Made by a program: the position numbers and the translations under genes. Under the pieces are notes generated by a model. It searched no databases. It saw nothing but the letters and a program-made list of their open reading frames with translations, and was not told where the DNA came from. Of a stretch of 64,000 nucleotides of DNA, positions 1 to 8,776 are shown piece by piece (position 1 is the stretch's first letter; each line of letters opens with the position of its first letter). The DNA is taken from contig CAZKUR010000002.1 in NCBI GenBank assembly GCA_964556005.1, forward strand, positions 36,209-100,208. The letters run 5' to 3'. The DNA comes from CAZKUR01 sp964556005 (GTDB lineage: Bacteria; Bacteroidota; Ignavibacteria; Ignavibacteriales; Ignavibacteriaceae).

Positions 1-206
1 AGATCATCGACAAAGGATTCTATCGAATATTGGCCGTCGCCGGCGGGAGATTCTCCCAATCCTCTAATGTCGTACGATATGCAAAAATTATTTGATTTTA
101 TCACAGAGATCTGATTTCTCCACATTAAATGATCAAAGGGGAATCCGTGAATAAATATTATCGCTCGAGAATCGTTTTTCCCTTCGGTAAAAATTTTTAA
201 ATCCAT
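1..206 (-). CDS. alpha/beta hydrolase, N-terminal fragment
   Basis: Leftward reading frame starting at an ATG at 206 and leaving the window at base 1; about 68 residues are visible. It begins MDLKIFTEG and contains the oxyanion-hole motif HGFPFDH near residue 20 and the strand/turn YDIRGLGES near residue 50, the standard opening of an alpha/beta hydrolase fold (lipase/esterase/haloperoxidase superfamily). The nucleophile elbow and the rest of the triad lie outside the window, so substrate cannot be named. It is divergent from glgA, with about 200 bp of AT-rich promoter region between them. Confidence 0.75.
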   Translation of the reverse strand, partial: MDLKIFTEGKNDSRAIIFIHGFPFDHLMWRNQISVIKSNNFCISYDIRGLGESPAGDGQYSIESFVDD

Positions 207-406
207 CTTAATTCCGTTAATTATTTTTTAATTTGATTTAAATTATATAATTAAGAGCAAAGTTCTTAAAAAAATCTAAAAATTTATAATCGATTAGCAT
301 TATAAGAGATCATTTGATGTAATAATTGTGACATATATTAAATAATTTATCCCTATGGTGATTATATTTTAAACCTCTCGAAAAACCTAATTGTGTGAGG
401 AATTGT

Positions 407-1882
407 TTGGATCAAAAAAAAATTAAAGTTGCATTTGCAGTATCGGAAGCAGTTCCCTATGCAAAGACCGGCGGGTTAGCTGATGTTGCAGGCACATTGC
501 CGATATCGCTCGAAGAATTGGGATGTGAAGTAAAACTTTTTATGCCTAAATATTCAATTATTGACGAAACTGAGTTCGGTTTGAGTTATTGCTGGGAATT
601 GGGTGAAATTCCGGTTCGTCTCGGAGCTAACGTTCATTCCGTACATGTGCATAAGAGTACCTTTCCTGATTCGAATGTAGAGGTATATTTTATTGACTGC
701 CCGCATTATTTTTTTAGAGAAAGCATTTATACCGAAGATTCCGACGAAGACGAAAGATTTATTTTATTTTCAAAAGCCGTAATAGAAACTCTTCAAAGGC
801 TTCAATGGATTCCCGATATTCTTCATTGCAACGATTGGCAGACGGGATTGTTACCGCTTCTTATAAAAGATAACTATAGCTGGGATAAATTATTCGATCA
901 AACGAAAACAATTTTTACGATTCATAATATCGGATACCAGGGTGTTTTTCCGAAAAAGGCATTGTTGAATGCAGAAATTAAATCCGAATATTTTTATCCC
1001 GAAGGTCCTGTGGAGTATTATGATAGTGTGTCATTCATGAAAGCGGGAATTGTTTTTGCAGATGTTGTTACTACTGTCAGCCCTACATATGCAAAGGAAA
1101 TATTAACTCCAGAATATGGAAACGGATTGGAAAATGTTCTTGCTCAAAGGAAAAATAATTTATTTGGAATTTTAAATGGTGTCGATTATTCCGTTTGGAA
1201 TCCCGATACTGATAGATTAATTCCTTTCAGGTATAATGCCGGTTATCTGACAGGTAAAATAAAAAACAAGAAATTTTTACTTGAGCATTTTAAAATACCC
1301 TATAAAGAAAATATCCCTCTTATTGGAATAATCTCGCGCCTTGTTAAACAAAAAGGATTCGACCTCGTATCCCAGGTAATTGATGATTTGATGAAATTAA
1401 ATGCTCAATGGATTGTCCTCGGAAGCGGGGAAAGCAACTTTGAAAATCTATTCCGTGAGATTGAAAAGAAAAATCCTAAAAAAGTATCTGTCTATATTGG
1501 TTATAATAATGAATTGGCACATTTAATTGAGGCTGCCTCTGATATTTTTTTAATGCCGTCACATTACGAACCGTGCGGATTGAATCAAATTTACAGCTTA
1601 AAATACGGTGCTGTGCCGGTGGTAAGAAAAACCGGCGGATTGGCGGATACAGTTCATGACTGGTATGAGCTGGTTGAAAATAATGATGAATCGGGAACCG
1701 GTTTTACAGTTAATTATTATTCAGGTGCTGCTTTAAAAGAGACTCTTCAAAAAGCAATTGAAACTTACAAGGACAAAACGGTTTGGAAAAAAATTCTAAA
1801 GAACGGGATGAGCAAAAATTATTCTTGGAAAACTTCTGCGGAAAAATATATTGAGTTATATGATGAATGCAAAAGAGCTTGA
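407..1882 (+). CDS. glgA: Glycogen (starch) synthase, ADP-glucose type
   Basis: Cytoplasmic GT5 enzyme that adds glucose from ADP-glucose to a growing alpha-1,4-glucan. The N-terminus carries the nucleotide-sugar-binding motif KTGGLADVAG, and the C-terminal Rossmann half has SRLVKQKGFDL, SHYEPCGLNQ and the second glycine-rich motif RKTGGLADTV; length (491 aa) is normal. I place the start at the TTG at 407 because a TGAGG Shine-Dalgarno sits at 396-400, six bases upstream; a longer GTG start at 395 would lie on top of that site. The 3' end overlaps the next gene by 23 bp, indicating translational coupling. Confidence 0.93.
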   Translation: MDQKKIKVAFAVSEAVPYAKTGGLADVAGTLPISLEELGCEVKLFMPKYSIIDETEFGLSYCWELGEIPVRLGANVHSVHVHKSTFPDSNVEVYFIDCPHYFFRESIYTEDSDEDERFILFSKAVIETLQRLQWIPDILHCNDWQTGLLPLLIKDNYSWDKLFDQTKTIFTIHNIGYQGVFPKKALLNAEIKSEYFYPEGPVEYYDSVSFMKAGIVFADVVTTVSPTYAKEILTPEYGNGLENVLAQRKNNLFGILNGVDYSVWNPDTDRLIPFRYNAGYLTGKIKNKKFLLEHFKIPYKENIPLIGIISRLVKQKGFDLVSQVIDDLMKLNAQWIVLGSGESNFENLFREIEKKNPKKVSVYIGYNNELAHLIEAASDIFLMPSHYEPCGLNQIYSLKYGAVPVVRKTGGLADTVHDWYELVENNDESGTGFTVNYYSGAALKETLQKAIETYKDKTVWKKILKNGMSKNYSWKTSAEKYIELYDECKRA

Positions 1883-2393
1883 AAATATTTTTAGGAATTC
1901 AGATTCCTCGGACGAATTATTCGATGCTTTTCATTTTGCAATGACTGGAAGAATTAAAGATGAGGAATTATACAAAAAATTATTATGGAATAGAGCGCTG
2001 TCGGTTGATGAAGTTTCGATGTATGCACAAAAAGTATGCAGTGAATTCCCGGAATTCAGCTATAATATTTTCTTTTGGACTGCACAAATTTTTGAATCGA
2101 TTTCAAGTTACGGTGAATATTATGATCATGCTTTAAAATACTTAATGAAATCGTCCGAATCGGATAAAATCAAGCACGAACCATATTTAAAAGCCTGCTT
2201 GATGTACAATCCCGAAATTGACGTGCCCGAGTTTAATAATCTTATTGAATTTGTTAAAAAAGGTATCGAATGTACCGAATTTAAAAGTAAATTATGCTTC
2301 GCTTTATCCGATCTTTTTCATATGAAAGGTCAGATAAAATTAATGCAGACTTATAAAAGTATGGGCGAACAATTCGTAAAGGAAGGAAAATAA
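1860..2393 (+). CDS. Hypothetical alpha-helical protein coupled to glgA
   Basis: About 177 residues, not recognised. The sequence is acidic and strongly helical without signal peptide or membrane segment; the spacing of aromatic and small residues resembles a short TPR/HEAT-like helical solenoid, but no repeat consensus is clear. Two consecutive ATG codons (1860 and 1863) could start it; both lie inside the glgA 3' end. The tight overlap suggests co-translation with glycogen synthase, so a role in glycogen metabolism is possible but only inferred from position. Its stop codon abuts the stop of the convergent patatin gene with no spacer. Confidence 0.6.
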   Translation: MMNAKELENIFRNSDSSDELFDAFHFAMTGRIKDEELYKKLLWNRALSVDEVSMYAQKVCSEFPEFSYNIFFWTAQIFESISSYGEYYDHALKYLMKSSESDKIKHEPYLKACLMYNPEIDVPEFNNLIEFVKKGIECTEFKSKLCFALSDLFHMKGQIKLMQTYKSMGEQFVKEGK

Positions 2394-5096
2394 TCAGTAC
2401 CCGATTGAAAAATAAAACAGTGTATCACCCCAGCTAATGGGGTTGCCCGGAAGATTTTTGATAAAAAGAAAACTTTTGCCAACTGAAAATTCAGCAGGGC
2501 CTATCGGCGTATCGAATGCTATCGAAGCGCCGATACCGTGTTTCAGATCCTTAAATCTTATCTGGTCCTGGTAATCCCAGGCATTACCTAAATCATATCT
2601 AAACTTTAAGTAGGTATCAAAAAAAATGGTGAAAGGAAGCTTGTACCTGTACTCGAGTGAAGCGACAAAAATTTGTCTTCCCCTATACTCGTTATCATGC
2701 ATTCCGAAAAACATATTTTGACCTCCAAGTGAATATTCTTCACTTAAAGGTAATGTCTTGTCGGCAAAACCCATCGTAACCCTTGGTGAAAGTGTATGCA
2801 CGCCGGCAATTGTCAAATAGTTTTTATATTCAAACCCTATATTGGAAAAACCGACATCGCCGCCCAAAAAACTTTGTGCGGTTTCATAAAAACCTTTAAA
2901 GTAAAATCCTTTATCGGGGAAAGGGTATTTGTTCTGTGTGTCGATTGTTGAACTAACTTTTAGGCTAACGATTTTTATTTTATATGGCGACTCGGGTTCG
3001 TTTATTTTATTTTTGATTTGATCAAATTGATACTTCCCCTCGAAGATTAGATTTCCGAATCTTTCAACCTGAGTTCCGACACCGACCGATGCGCCGTAAT
3101 AAATTTCCCTGTATTGCCCGGCTTCCTTCCTTTCAAAATGAGAAGAAGATCTCGATGTTGTATCTACATATTTAATTACATCGTCGAATTTAAAATAAGC
3201 ATTTATCTTGTATGTTAGGTATGTGTTGAATATCCTGTTTGATTTATGTTCGAGAACGAATGCGCGGTTGCTTGTTCCACCGGCAAAAAGAAAACTTAAT
3301 TCGCTTCCGGTTCCGAATAGATTTTCATCTCCGACTTCCAGGCTGAGTTGAGCTTTGTATTCATTATCGACTTTAAAACCAACTCGTAAAATTCCGGATA
3401 CTTTTTCAGATACATCAAGAGTCACTACATTTAAATCATTGACCCTGTTTATTTTTAAAACTATATCGTTAAAAAGTCCGGTTGCTCTCAAATTTGTTAA
3501 ACCCTGCTTGACTTTATCGTATTCGAAATAATCTCCGTTTTGAAGAGGAAATTCACGGGTAATTACCGACCTGTTTGTATAATGATTCCCGACTATTGAT
3601 ATTCTTGAAATTTTACCTTCATCAATATTGATTAATAGTTTTCCTGTTTCCCTATCGAAATTTACATTAGTAACCTCGGCAAGTGAAAAACCTTTTTTCC
3701 TATACAGATTAATTATTTTTATCAGTGTTTCTTCTAACTTCTTAGGATTATACGGCATACCCGTTAACGGCAGTAGTAATGAGTTTACTTCTTTTTTGTT
3801 GATAAGGGTTATCCCGTCTATATTAATCTTTTTTAAAACAGGATACATTTCCCCTTCAAAATTTATTGTGGAGCTGCTGGTTTGCTGTTTAATTATTATC
3901 TTCAGATTTTCGAATTGGCCTTCTTCCATTAAATGATATAAGTCCAATTTCATTTCTACATTTGAAACCGAATCCTGATGGAAATATTTTACCAGGTAAG
4001 TCTTAGCAAAATCAGGAATTGAATCCGGTAGAGAAATATTTTTTATATAATATAAAGTATCGGTCAATTTCCGGCAAAGTATTGAATCGATTTTTAATTT
4101 TATTGATTTAACTTCCCGGAGTGTACTATTATACCCTATGGAAATCATTGAATCGGCATTGTCAAAATCCGTTGCGGAAAGCAGACCTAAATCAGGTTTT
4201 ATCTCGAAGTCGGCATACTTCAGTTGATTTTCATTTAAAAGCTTCATAGGTATGCTTACAACTTGATCGGCGACAATCCACGGAAGCGACAATACATCCG
4301 CGCTGTGCAAGTCGCTTGTTGTATTAACGGCTATCAAATAATCCGGTTTAAAGTGTCTTGCAATTTTAACTGGAATATTAGCTGACAATCCTCCGTCAAC
4401 CAGCAATGTTGTGTCTACCCGGACAGGAGGAACAAGAAAGGAAACACTTGAACTTGCCCTCATTGCAAGGCTTAGTGATCCGTGGTTCAGTACAACAGGC
4501 TGGCCCGTAACAAGATTAGTACAAACTGCTCTAAATCTAATTCCTAAACTGTCGAAGCTTTTTGATACATGGATGGGAGCCTGGAGTGAAAGTAGGTTTA
4601 GAAAATTCATCAGCTTCTGTCCGCTGTTTATCGAAGTAGGCAGCAGGGGAGTGAGGCCTTTTAACCTGAGTGAAAAAATCGCTTTGTCTTCGGCAATCTT
4701 TTGATCAACAAACAAATCGCGCCTGCTGGTTTCCCTATTGGATGCCATTAAATTTTGCCAATCGGTGTTTATGGCGATTGAGTCTAATTCTCCAGCCGTA
4801 TAGCCGGAAGCATAAAGACCTCCGATTACACTTCCCATGCTTGTCCCGACGATCATATGTAACGGGATGCCTGCTTCTTTTAATGCCTTTAAAACCCCAA
4901 TTTGAGCGAGTCCTCTTGCGCCGCCACCGCTTAATGCTAAAGAAACTTCCGGCTGTGCTTCGGGTTGAACAGCAGTTAAATTGAAAGGAAGCCTGATTGT
5001 TTTAGTTTCAATTTTGAGAGTATCTATTTTTTGGGGAAAAGATATATTTGGAATTGCGAAAAGCAGGCAAAGGATTATTTTATTATAATAATGCAT
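2394..5096 (-). CDS. Patatin-like phospholipase fused to POTRA and BamA-type barrel (type Vd autotransporter)
   Basis: 900-residue outer-membrane protein. A signal peptide (residues 1-21) is followed by a patatin domain (about 50-250) with oxyanion loop SGGGARG, nucleophile elbow GTSMG and the catalytic DGG in LLVDGGLSAN. Residues about 410-570 look like POTRA repeats (INIDGITLINKKEV, ISRISIVGNHYTNRSV), and about 580-900 is a 16-strand-type surface-antigen barrel ending in an aromatic residue. This order (patatin, POTRA, barrel) defines PlpD-like type Vd autotransporters, which carry a lipase to the cell surface. The gene stands alone, convergent with the glgA pair; no terminator is visible between them. 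Confidence 0.9.
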   Translation of the reverse strand: MHYYNKIILCLLFAIPNISFPQKIDTLKIETKTIRLPFNLTAVQPEAQPEVSLALSGGGARGLAQIGVLKALKEAGIPLHMIVGTSMGSVIGGLYASGYTAGELDSIAINTDWQNLMASNRETSRRDLFVDQKIAEDKAIFSLRLKGLTPLLPTSINSGQKLMNFLNLLSLQAPIHVSKSFDSLGIRFRAVCTNLVTGQPVVLNHGSLSLAMRASSSVSFLVPPVRVDTTLLVDGGLSANIPVKIARHFKPDYLIAVNTTSDLHSADVLSLPWIVADQVVSIPMKLLNENQLKYADFEIKPDLGLLSATDFDNADSMISIGYNSTLREVKSIKLKIDSILCRKLTDTLYYIKNISLPDSIPDFAKTYLVKYFHQDSVSNVEMKLDLYHLMEEGQFENLKIIIKQQTSSSTINFEGEMYPVLKKINIDGITLINKKEVNSLLLPLTGMPYNPKKLEETLIKIINLYRKKGFSLAEVTNVNFDRETGKLLINIDEGKISRISIVGNHYTNRSVITREFPLQNGDYFEYDKVKQGLTNLRATGLFNDIVLKINRVNDLNVVTLDVSEKVSGILRVGFKVDNEYKAQLSLEVGDENLFGTGSELSFLFAGGTSNRAFVLEHKSNRIFNTYLTYKINAYFKFDDVIKYVDTTSRSSSHFERKEAGQYREIYYGASVGVGTQVERFGNLIFEGKYQFDQIKNKINEPESPYKIKIVSLKVSSTIDTQNKYPFPDKGFYFKGFYETAQSFLGGDVGFSNIGFEYKNYLTIAGVHTLSPRVTMGFADKTLPLSEEYSLGGQNMFFGMHDNEYRGRQIFVASLEYRYKLPFTIFFDTYLKFRYDLGNAWDYQDQIRFKDLKHGIGASIAFDTPIGPAEFSVGKSFLFIKNLPGNPISWGDTLFYFSIGY

Positions 5097-5153
5097 TTGA
5101 ACTATTCGAATACTCCCGGAAAAATACTATAAATCAGTGGGTATTACAAAACT

Positions 5154-7052
5154 TTATCTTTTCCTGTTTTTCTGCTGAGTTTTTGTATTCTGCTCGGCAG
5201 CTTCCATCAGGCGGGTCATAAAACCTTTTTTCCGGTTTTGTTTTTTAACCGGCTGCAGTTCCATTCCATCCGAACTTTTATTTATATAAAATTGCTGGGC
5301 TATCGAATAAACGTTGAACATAAAGTAGTACAAATTCAGCCCCGAAGGAAAACTCATAAACATTAGAGTAAGAAAGACAGGCATGATGTAGATAAGGCTC
5401 TGTTGCTTAGGATCTTTCACGGTCATTTTTTGCTGAACAAATGTAGTAACTCCCATCAATACTGCAAGGCCGCTTATTTGCTGAATCCCGAAAATCGGTA
5501 GCTTAAAGCCAAGATCGAAAATTACATCGGGCTGTGATAAGTCTTTTATCCACCATAAGAATGGTTGCTGCCTTAGCTCGATGGCGATTCTCAACAAACC
5601 CCAGAGCGCTATAAAGATCGGCATCTGAAGAACCAGAGGCAGGCATCCGCCAGCAGGGTTTACCCCGTATGTGGAATACAGCTTCATCGTTTCTTTATTT
5701 AGCTTCTGTGCATCTTCTTTATACTTCTCCTTCAACTCCGCAATTTTCGGCTGGAGAAGCTGCATCTTCTTCATCGACTGGTAGCTTGATTTCGTTAACG
5801 GATAGAGAACGAATTTGATTATTAGTGCGAATACAATTATTACAAGTCCATAGTTGGGAATGATTGAGTGCAAAAATGTAAAAAGCGGTAAAAGAACATA
5901 TTCGGCAATAGGACGTATTAAAAACTTTAAACCGAAAAAGCTTCCGAAGTCCACTATGGCTTCGAAATGATGGCCGTAAGTTTTGAGAAGGTCGTAATCA
6001 ATAGGACCTGCATAAATTAAAAAAGAATTTTTTTCAAACTTAGTGCCTTGGTATGAAACGCTTAACCGAATGTTGTAGTATTCCCTAACTGCATGATTGG
6101 GAAATTCTTTTCTTGTCCCCTCTAAATAAGCGCCCTGAATGTTGTTGGGGTTTTCCGCAGCAATAATCGCCGCAAAATATTTATCGCGGACAGTGATCCA
6201 ATCAACTCTTCCATTTAAATCTTTTTGAACTTTTTCGCCGGCTTTCGAAGCATCAATAGTTACCTGCTCGCCGCCGTAAAAAGCACCCGCATCGGCATAG
6301 CCGGCTTCATCGACAGAATTTTCTTCAACAAAACGAATCCCGTTACTCCAAACCAGGTCATATGCATTATTGCTGATTATATTATTCATATTAACAAGCT
6401 CGATATCGCTTCGGATTGCATAATTATTTCCGTAAAAAACATATTTTTTTATAATTTTCTGGTTATTGCCGCAATCATAAGTAAACGATATTTGAACCGA
6501 ATCCGATCCTGTTAATTTATATTTATATTTTTGAGGAGTTACGGAAAATTTTAACGCACCTGTATTTATTGCCTTTCCGTCGGATGTAATGAAGGATAGA
6601 TTGTAAGAACCACCTTGTTCGTAATTTATTAATTGAACATGAGATTTGGTGAAATCGCTGTCCTTACCTGCATTGGGAGTAAACCAATTATCATATTTCT
6701 TTAAATAAAATCTTACGATGCTTCCGCCTTTGTTAGAAAGTAAAATTAAAGCATCGTCGTTTTCAATTGTAACATAAGTTTCTTTGCCTTCGAACGGCTT
6801 AAAGAATTTTCCGAGTGATACGGTATCGGCTGCTGTTTTTTTCGAAGCTTCAATTTTATTTTCTTTTTGAGCCGGTGCTTTTTGAGTTGTATCTTCTTCC
6901 TTGCTTTCTCGTCCGGGTTCATTTTTAACGAGAGTGGTATCGGCAGATTTACCATTTTTCTGCGGGGGAGGTGTTTTAGGAGTATTAAGAAATAACCATA
7001 AAACAAGTATGGCTCCGATTATAATAAATGCAATTGTTGTATTTTTATCCAT
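5154..7052 (-). CDS. yidC: Membrane protein insertase YidC
   Basis: Inner-membrane insertase of the Oxa1/YidC family, 632 aa. An N-terminal membrane helix (residues 6-24) and a charged linker lead to the large periplasmic beta-sandwich domain (about 90-350), then the conserved five-helix core (about 370-590) with PLTKSSYQSMKKMQ, GGCLPLVLQMPIFIALW and FMSFPSGLNLYYF. The C-terminal tail is rich in Lys/Arg, as expected for ribosome contact. It is the last gene of the leftward rpmH-rnpA-yidD-yidC cluster characteristic of bacterial replication origins; 11 bp separate it from yidD. Confidence 0.96.
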   Translation of the reverse strand: MDKNTTIAFIIIGAILVLWLFLNTPKTPPPQKNGKSADTTLVKNEPGRESKEEDTTQKAPAQKENKIEASKKTAADTVSLGKFFKPFEGKETYVTIENDDALILLSNKGGSIVRFYLKKYDNWFTPNAGKDSDFTKSHVQLINYEQGGSYNLSFITSDGKAINTGALKFSVTPQKYKYKLTGSDSVQISFTYDCGNNQKIIKKYVFYGNNYAIRSDIELVNMNNIISNNAYDLVWSNGIRFVEENSVDEAGYADAGAFYGGEQVTIDASKAGEKVQKDLNGRVDWITVRDKYFAAIIAAENPNNIQGAYLEGTRKEFPNHAVREYYNIRLSVSYQGTKFEKNSFLIYAGPIDYDLLKTYGHHFEAIVDFGSFFGLKFLIRPIAEYVLLPLFTFLHSIIPNYGLVIIVFALIIKFVLYPLTKSSYQSMKKMQLLQPKIAELKEKYKEDAQKLNKETMKLYSTYGVNPAGGCLPLVLQMPIFIALWGLLRIAIELRQQPFLWWIKDLSQPDVIFDLGFKLPIFGIQQISGLAVLMGVTTFVQQKMTVKDPKQQSLIYIMPVFLTLMFMSFPSGLNLYYFMFNVYSIAQQFYINKSSDGMELQPVKKQNRKKGFMTRLMEAAEQNTKTQQKNRKR

Positions 7053-7063
7053 TCTAAGTTTTT

Positions 7064-7273
7064 CTATTTTAGCGGATCGTATCCGCCTTTGTTAAAAGGA
7101 TTACACCGCAGCACCCGCCATACAGTTAAAGCACTGCCCTTTAAAACTCCATACTTTGTAAACGCCTGGATCCCGTATTCCGAACAAGTAGGATAAAATC
7201 TACAAGAAGGTGGAAATAAAGGAGATACTGTTTTTTGATAAAACTTAATTAAAGCTACGAATACTCTCCACAT
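7064..7273 (-). CDS. yidD: Membrane protein insertion efficiency factor YidD
   Basis: 69-residue small peripheral membrane protein of the UPF0161/YidD family. The diagnostic stretch PPSCRFYPTCSEYGIQAF and the downstream GVLKGSALTVWRVLRCNPF are both present, ending GGYDPLK. It is thought to assist YidC-dependent insertion. The start ATG at 7273 directly abuts the rnpA stop at 7274, so translation is coupled within the origin cluster. Confidence 0.95.
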   Translation of the reverse strand: MWRVFVALIKFYQKTVSPLFPPSCRFYPTCSEYGIQAFTKYGVLKGSALTVWRVLRCNPFNKGGYDPLK

Positions 7274-7672
7274 TTAAATTCTGCTTTTTATATTTGAAAT
7301 AATCTCAACTACTTCATTAATAACATCGTTTAGCTTAATCTTTTTATTTTCTTTTTGATTCAGCGAACTTGGAGAGAAAACTAATTTCAGCAAAAGGTTT
7401 TTTTTAGAGTAAAATTCACTAAGAATATTTTTATTCAGCCTGAATGATTCTCTTAATAATCTTTTCATCCGGTTCCGCCAAACGGCATTACCGGCTTTTT
7501 TCGAAACAGCAAATGCAGCTTTAATTCCTGGGGTTTCACTGTTTTCTTCGATCAGATACATCATTTTAATCTTTTTATTTTTAGAGAATACTACTTTGCC
7601 GGATGAATAAATTTTTTCGAAATCTTTTTTCTTTTTAATTCTTTCCTTTTGGGAAAGACCGAACTGTTTCAA
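7274..7672 (-). CDS. rnpA: Ribonuclease P protein component
   Basis: 132-residue basic protein that binds RNase P RNA and promotes 5' maturation of tRNA precursors. The N-terminus (GLSQKERIKKKKDFEKIYSSGK) and the RNA-binding RNR motif in WRNRMKRLLRESFR are typical. Translation starts at a TTG at 7672, four bases from the rpmH stop, which suggests coupling to rpmH translation rather than an independent strong ribosome-binding site. The C-terminus is a lysine-rich extension, longer than in many relatives. Confidence 0.94.
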   Translation of the reverse strand: MKQFGLSQKERIKKKKDFEKIYSSGKVVFSKNKKIKMMYLIEENSETPGIKAAFAVSKKAGNAVWRNRMKRLLRESFRLNKNILSEFYSKKNLLLKLVFSPSSLNQKENKKIKLNDVINEVVEIISNIKSRI

Positions 7673-7675
7673 GTT

Positions 7676-7825
7676 TTATTTCTTCTCATCGCTGACTGTT
7701 AATTTCTTTCTACCTTTTGCTCTCCTTCTTGCAAGTACCTTTCTTCCGCTTTTAGATTTCATTCTTTCCCTAAAACCGTGCTTATTCTTGCGTTTCCTAT
7801 TACTCGGCTGATATGTTCTTTTCAT
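7676..7825 (-). CDS. rpmH: Ribosomal protein bL34
   Basis: 49-residue, very basic protein encoded leftward from an ATG at 7825. The translated sequence begins MKRTYQPSNRKRKNKHGF and contains the RMKSKSGRKVLARRRAKGRK core of bL34, a 50S component. A clear Shine-Dalgarno (AGGAG on the minus strand, about 7832-7836) precedes the start. It is first in the rpmH-rnpA-yidD-yidC cluster, next to the origin region. Confidence 0.96.
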   Translation of the reverse strand: MKRTYQPSNRKRKNKHGFRERMKSKSGRKVLARRRAKGRKKLTVSDEKK

Positions 7826-8494
7826 TTAAAAGCTCCTTTTTTCTTAATAAAAGACCTAAAAATTAATCATAAATGAAGTTATTTACAAGCTAATATTTAT
7901 AGTATCCAATCCGGCTTTTTAAATTAGATTTGCTTCTGCAAATAATCATTCCCGGTTTAATTTATTGATTCTCAAAATCATCCAATCATTCCGAAACAAA
8001 AAAAAATTAGAAGTTTATTTATTATTTTGAATTTTCTAATATCATGTGCTAAACATTTCTTTACATTAAATTCGGCTTCACGAACTATTCCTTGAAAGAG
8101 CATCAGTCAAAGAAAAATAAGTTATCGTTTATAATTTAATTAATTGTCATTTAGTTGAACATTACAATTTTTATAATAAAAGATGCTGTTACTGTTTACT
8201 TTTTAAAAAAAACTTTAAAAAATAAACCGGGTATATTATATTATTTTGATAAAGCTAATTTAATAGATCTTAATCTTTAATTTTTAAAATTATATTTTAT
8301 GCTTGTTTCGTTAATTATCTAAAATAATTTACATAGTAAAATAAATTTAAAATTCATAATTAAAATTTTTCTATAAAAAAATTTTACCGGTTATCAAAAA
8401 AAATATTCGATTTTGAACAAATTTACTTTTAGCGAAAAAAATATTTCTTTTTTTAAAGAATTAATTTGCACTGCAAAAAAATACTTCATATTTT

Positions 8495-8503
8495 TTATTC
8501 ACG
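8495..8503 (+). promoter_or_regulatory. DnaA box, one mismatch (TTATTCACG)
   Basis: Matches TTATNCACA at eight of nine positions and is the only box here in forward orientation. It lies at the dnaA-side edge of the AT-rich stretch. Confidence 0.4.
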
Positions 8504-8532
8504 TTGAAGGCGCAAATTTTCTGTTAATATGT

Positions 8533-8541
8533 TGTGGATAA
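8533..8541 (-). promoter_or_regulatory. DnaA box, perfect consensus (TTATCCACA)
   Basis: The plus strand reads TGTGGATAA, the exact reverse complement of the high-affinity DnaA box. It lies about 240 bp upstream of dnaA in the putative origin. Confidence 0.75.
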
Positions 8542-8673
8542 TTTTTCTTCGTGAAAACGTTTCACATTGAATTTACTGCCAGAATTTTCTCATGTGTTGA
8601 TTTTCGGATGTTTATAATTTGCCAATAGTCCGTTAAATAGTGCTATTATAAACAATTAAATGATGTTATTTAA

Positions 8674-8682
8674 TGTGAATAA
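8674..8682 (-). promoter_or_regulatory. DnaA box (TTATTCACA)
   Basis: The plus strand reads TGTGAATAA, a match to TTATNCACA. It is followed two bases later by a TTATCAACA variant in the same orientation, forming a tandem pair. Confidence 0.7.
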
Positions 8683-8684
8683 AA

Positions 8685-8693
8685 TGTTGATAA
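8685..8693 (-). promoter_or_regulatory. DnaA box variant (TTATCAACA)
   Basis: Same orientation as, and two bases from, the box at 8674-8682. TTATCAACA is a one-mismatch variant seen in several origins. Confidence 0.5.
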
Positions 8694-8760
8694 AATATTT
8701 GGTCTGTAATTTACTTTTGAAGTTATACTTAAAAAAAATACGATTTTGAAAATTTTTAAA

Positions 8761-8769
8761 TGTTGATAA
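8761..8769 (-). promoter_or_regulatory. DnaA box variant immediately upstream of dnaA
   Basis: The plus strand reads TGTTGATAA, ending seven bases before the dnaA ATG. It repeats the variant at 8685-8693. DnaA bound here could contribute to autoregulation of dnaA, an inference from position. Confidence 0.45.
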
Positions 8770-8776
8770 AATAAAA

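Larger units (their letters stand above)
7826..8776. other. Probable chromosomal origin region (oriC) between rpmH and dnaA
   Basis: A 950-bp gene-free stretch between divergent rpmH and dnaA. Its middle (about 8140-8480) is extremely AT-rich with long A and T runs, suitable as a DNA-unwinding element. DnaA-box matches cluster at the dnaA side (8495-8769), several in the same orientation. Position, composition and boxes together match a typical bacterial oriC, though no functional proof exists in the sequence alone. It must also carry the rpmH and dnaA promoters, which I could not pin down. Confidence 0.75.

Noticed and set aside
395..406. GTG start at 395 for glgA
   Set aside because: It overlaps the TGAGG Shine-Dalgarno that serves the TTG at 407; glgA proteins begin close to KIKVAFAVSE.
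4411..4984. Plus-strand reading frames inside the patatin gene
   Set aside because: They have no motifs, no ribosome-binding sites, and lie over a well-conserved gene on the other strand.
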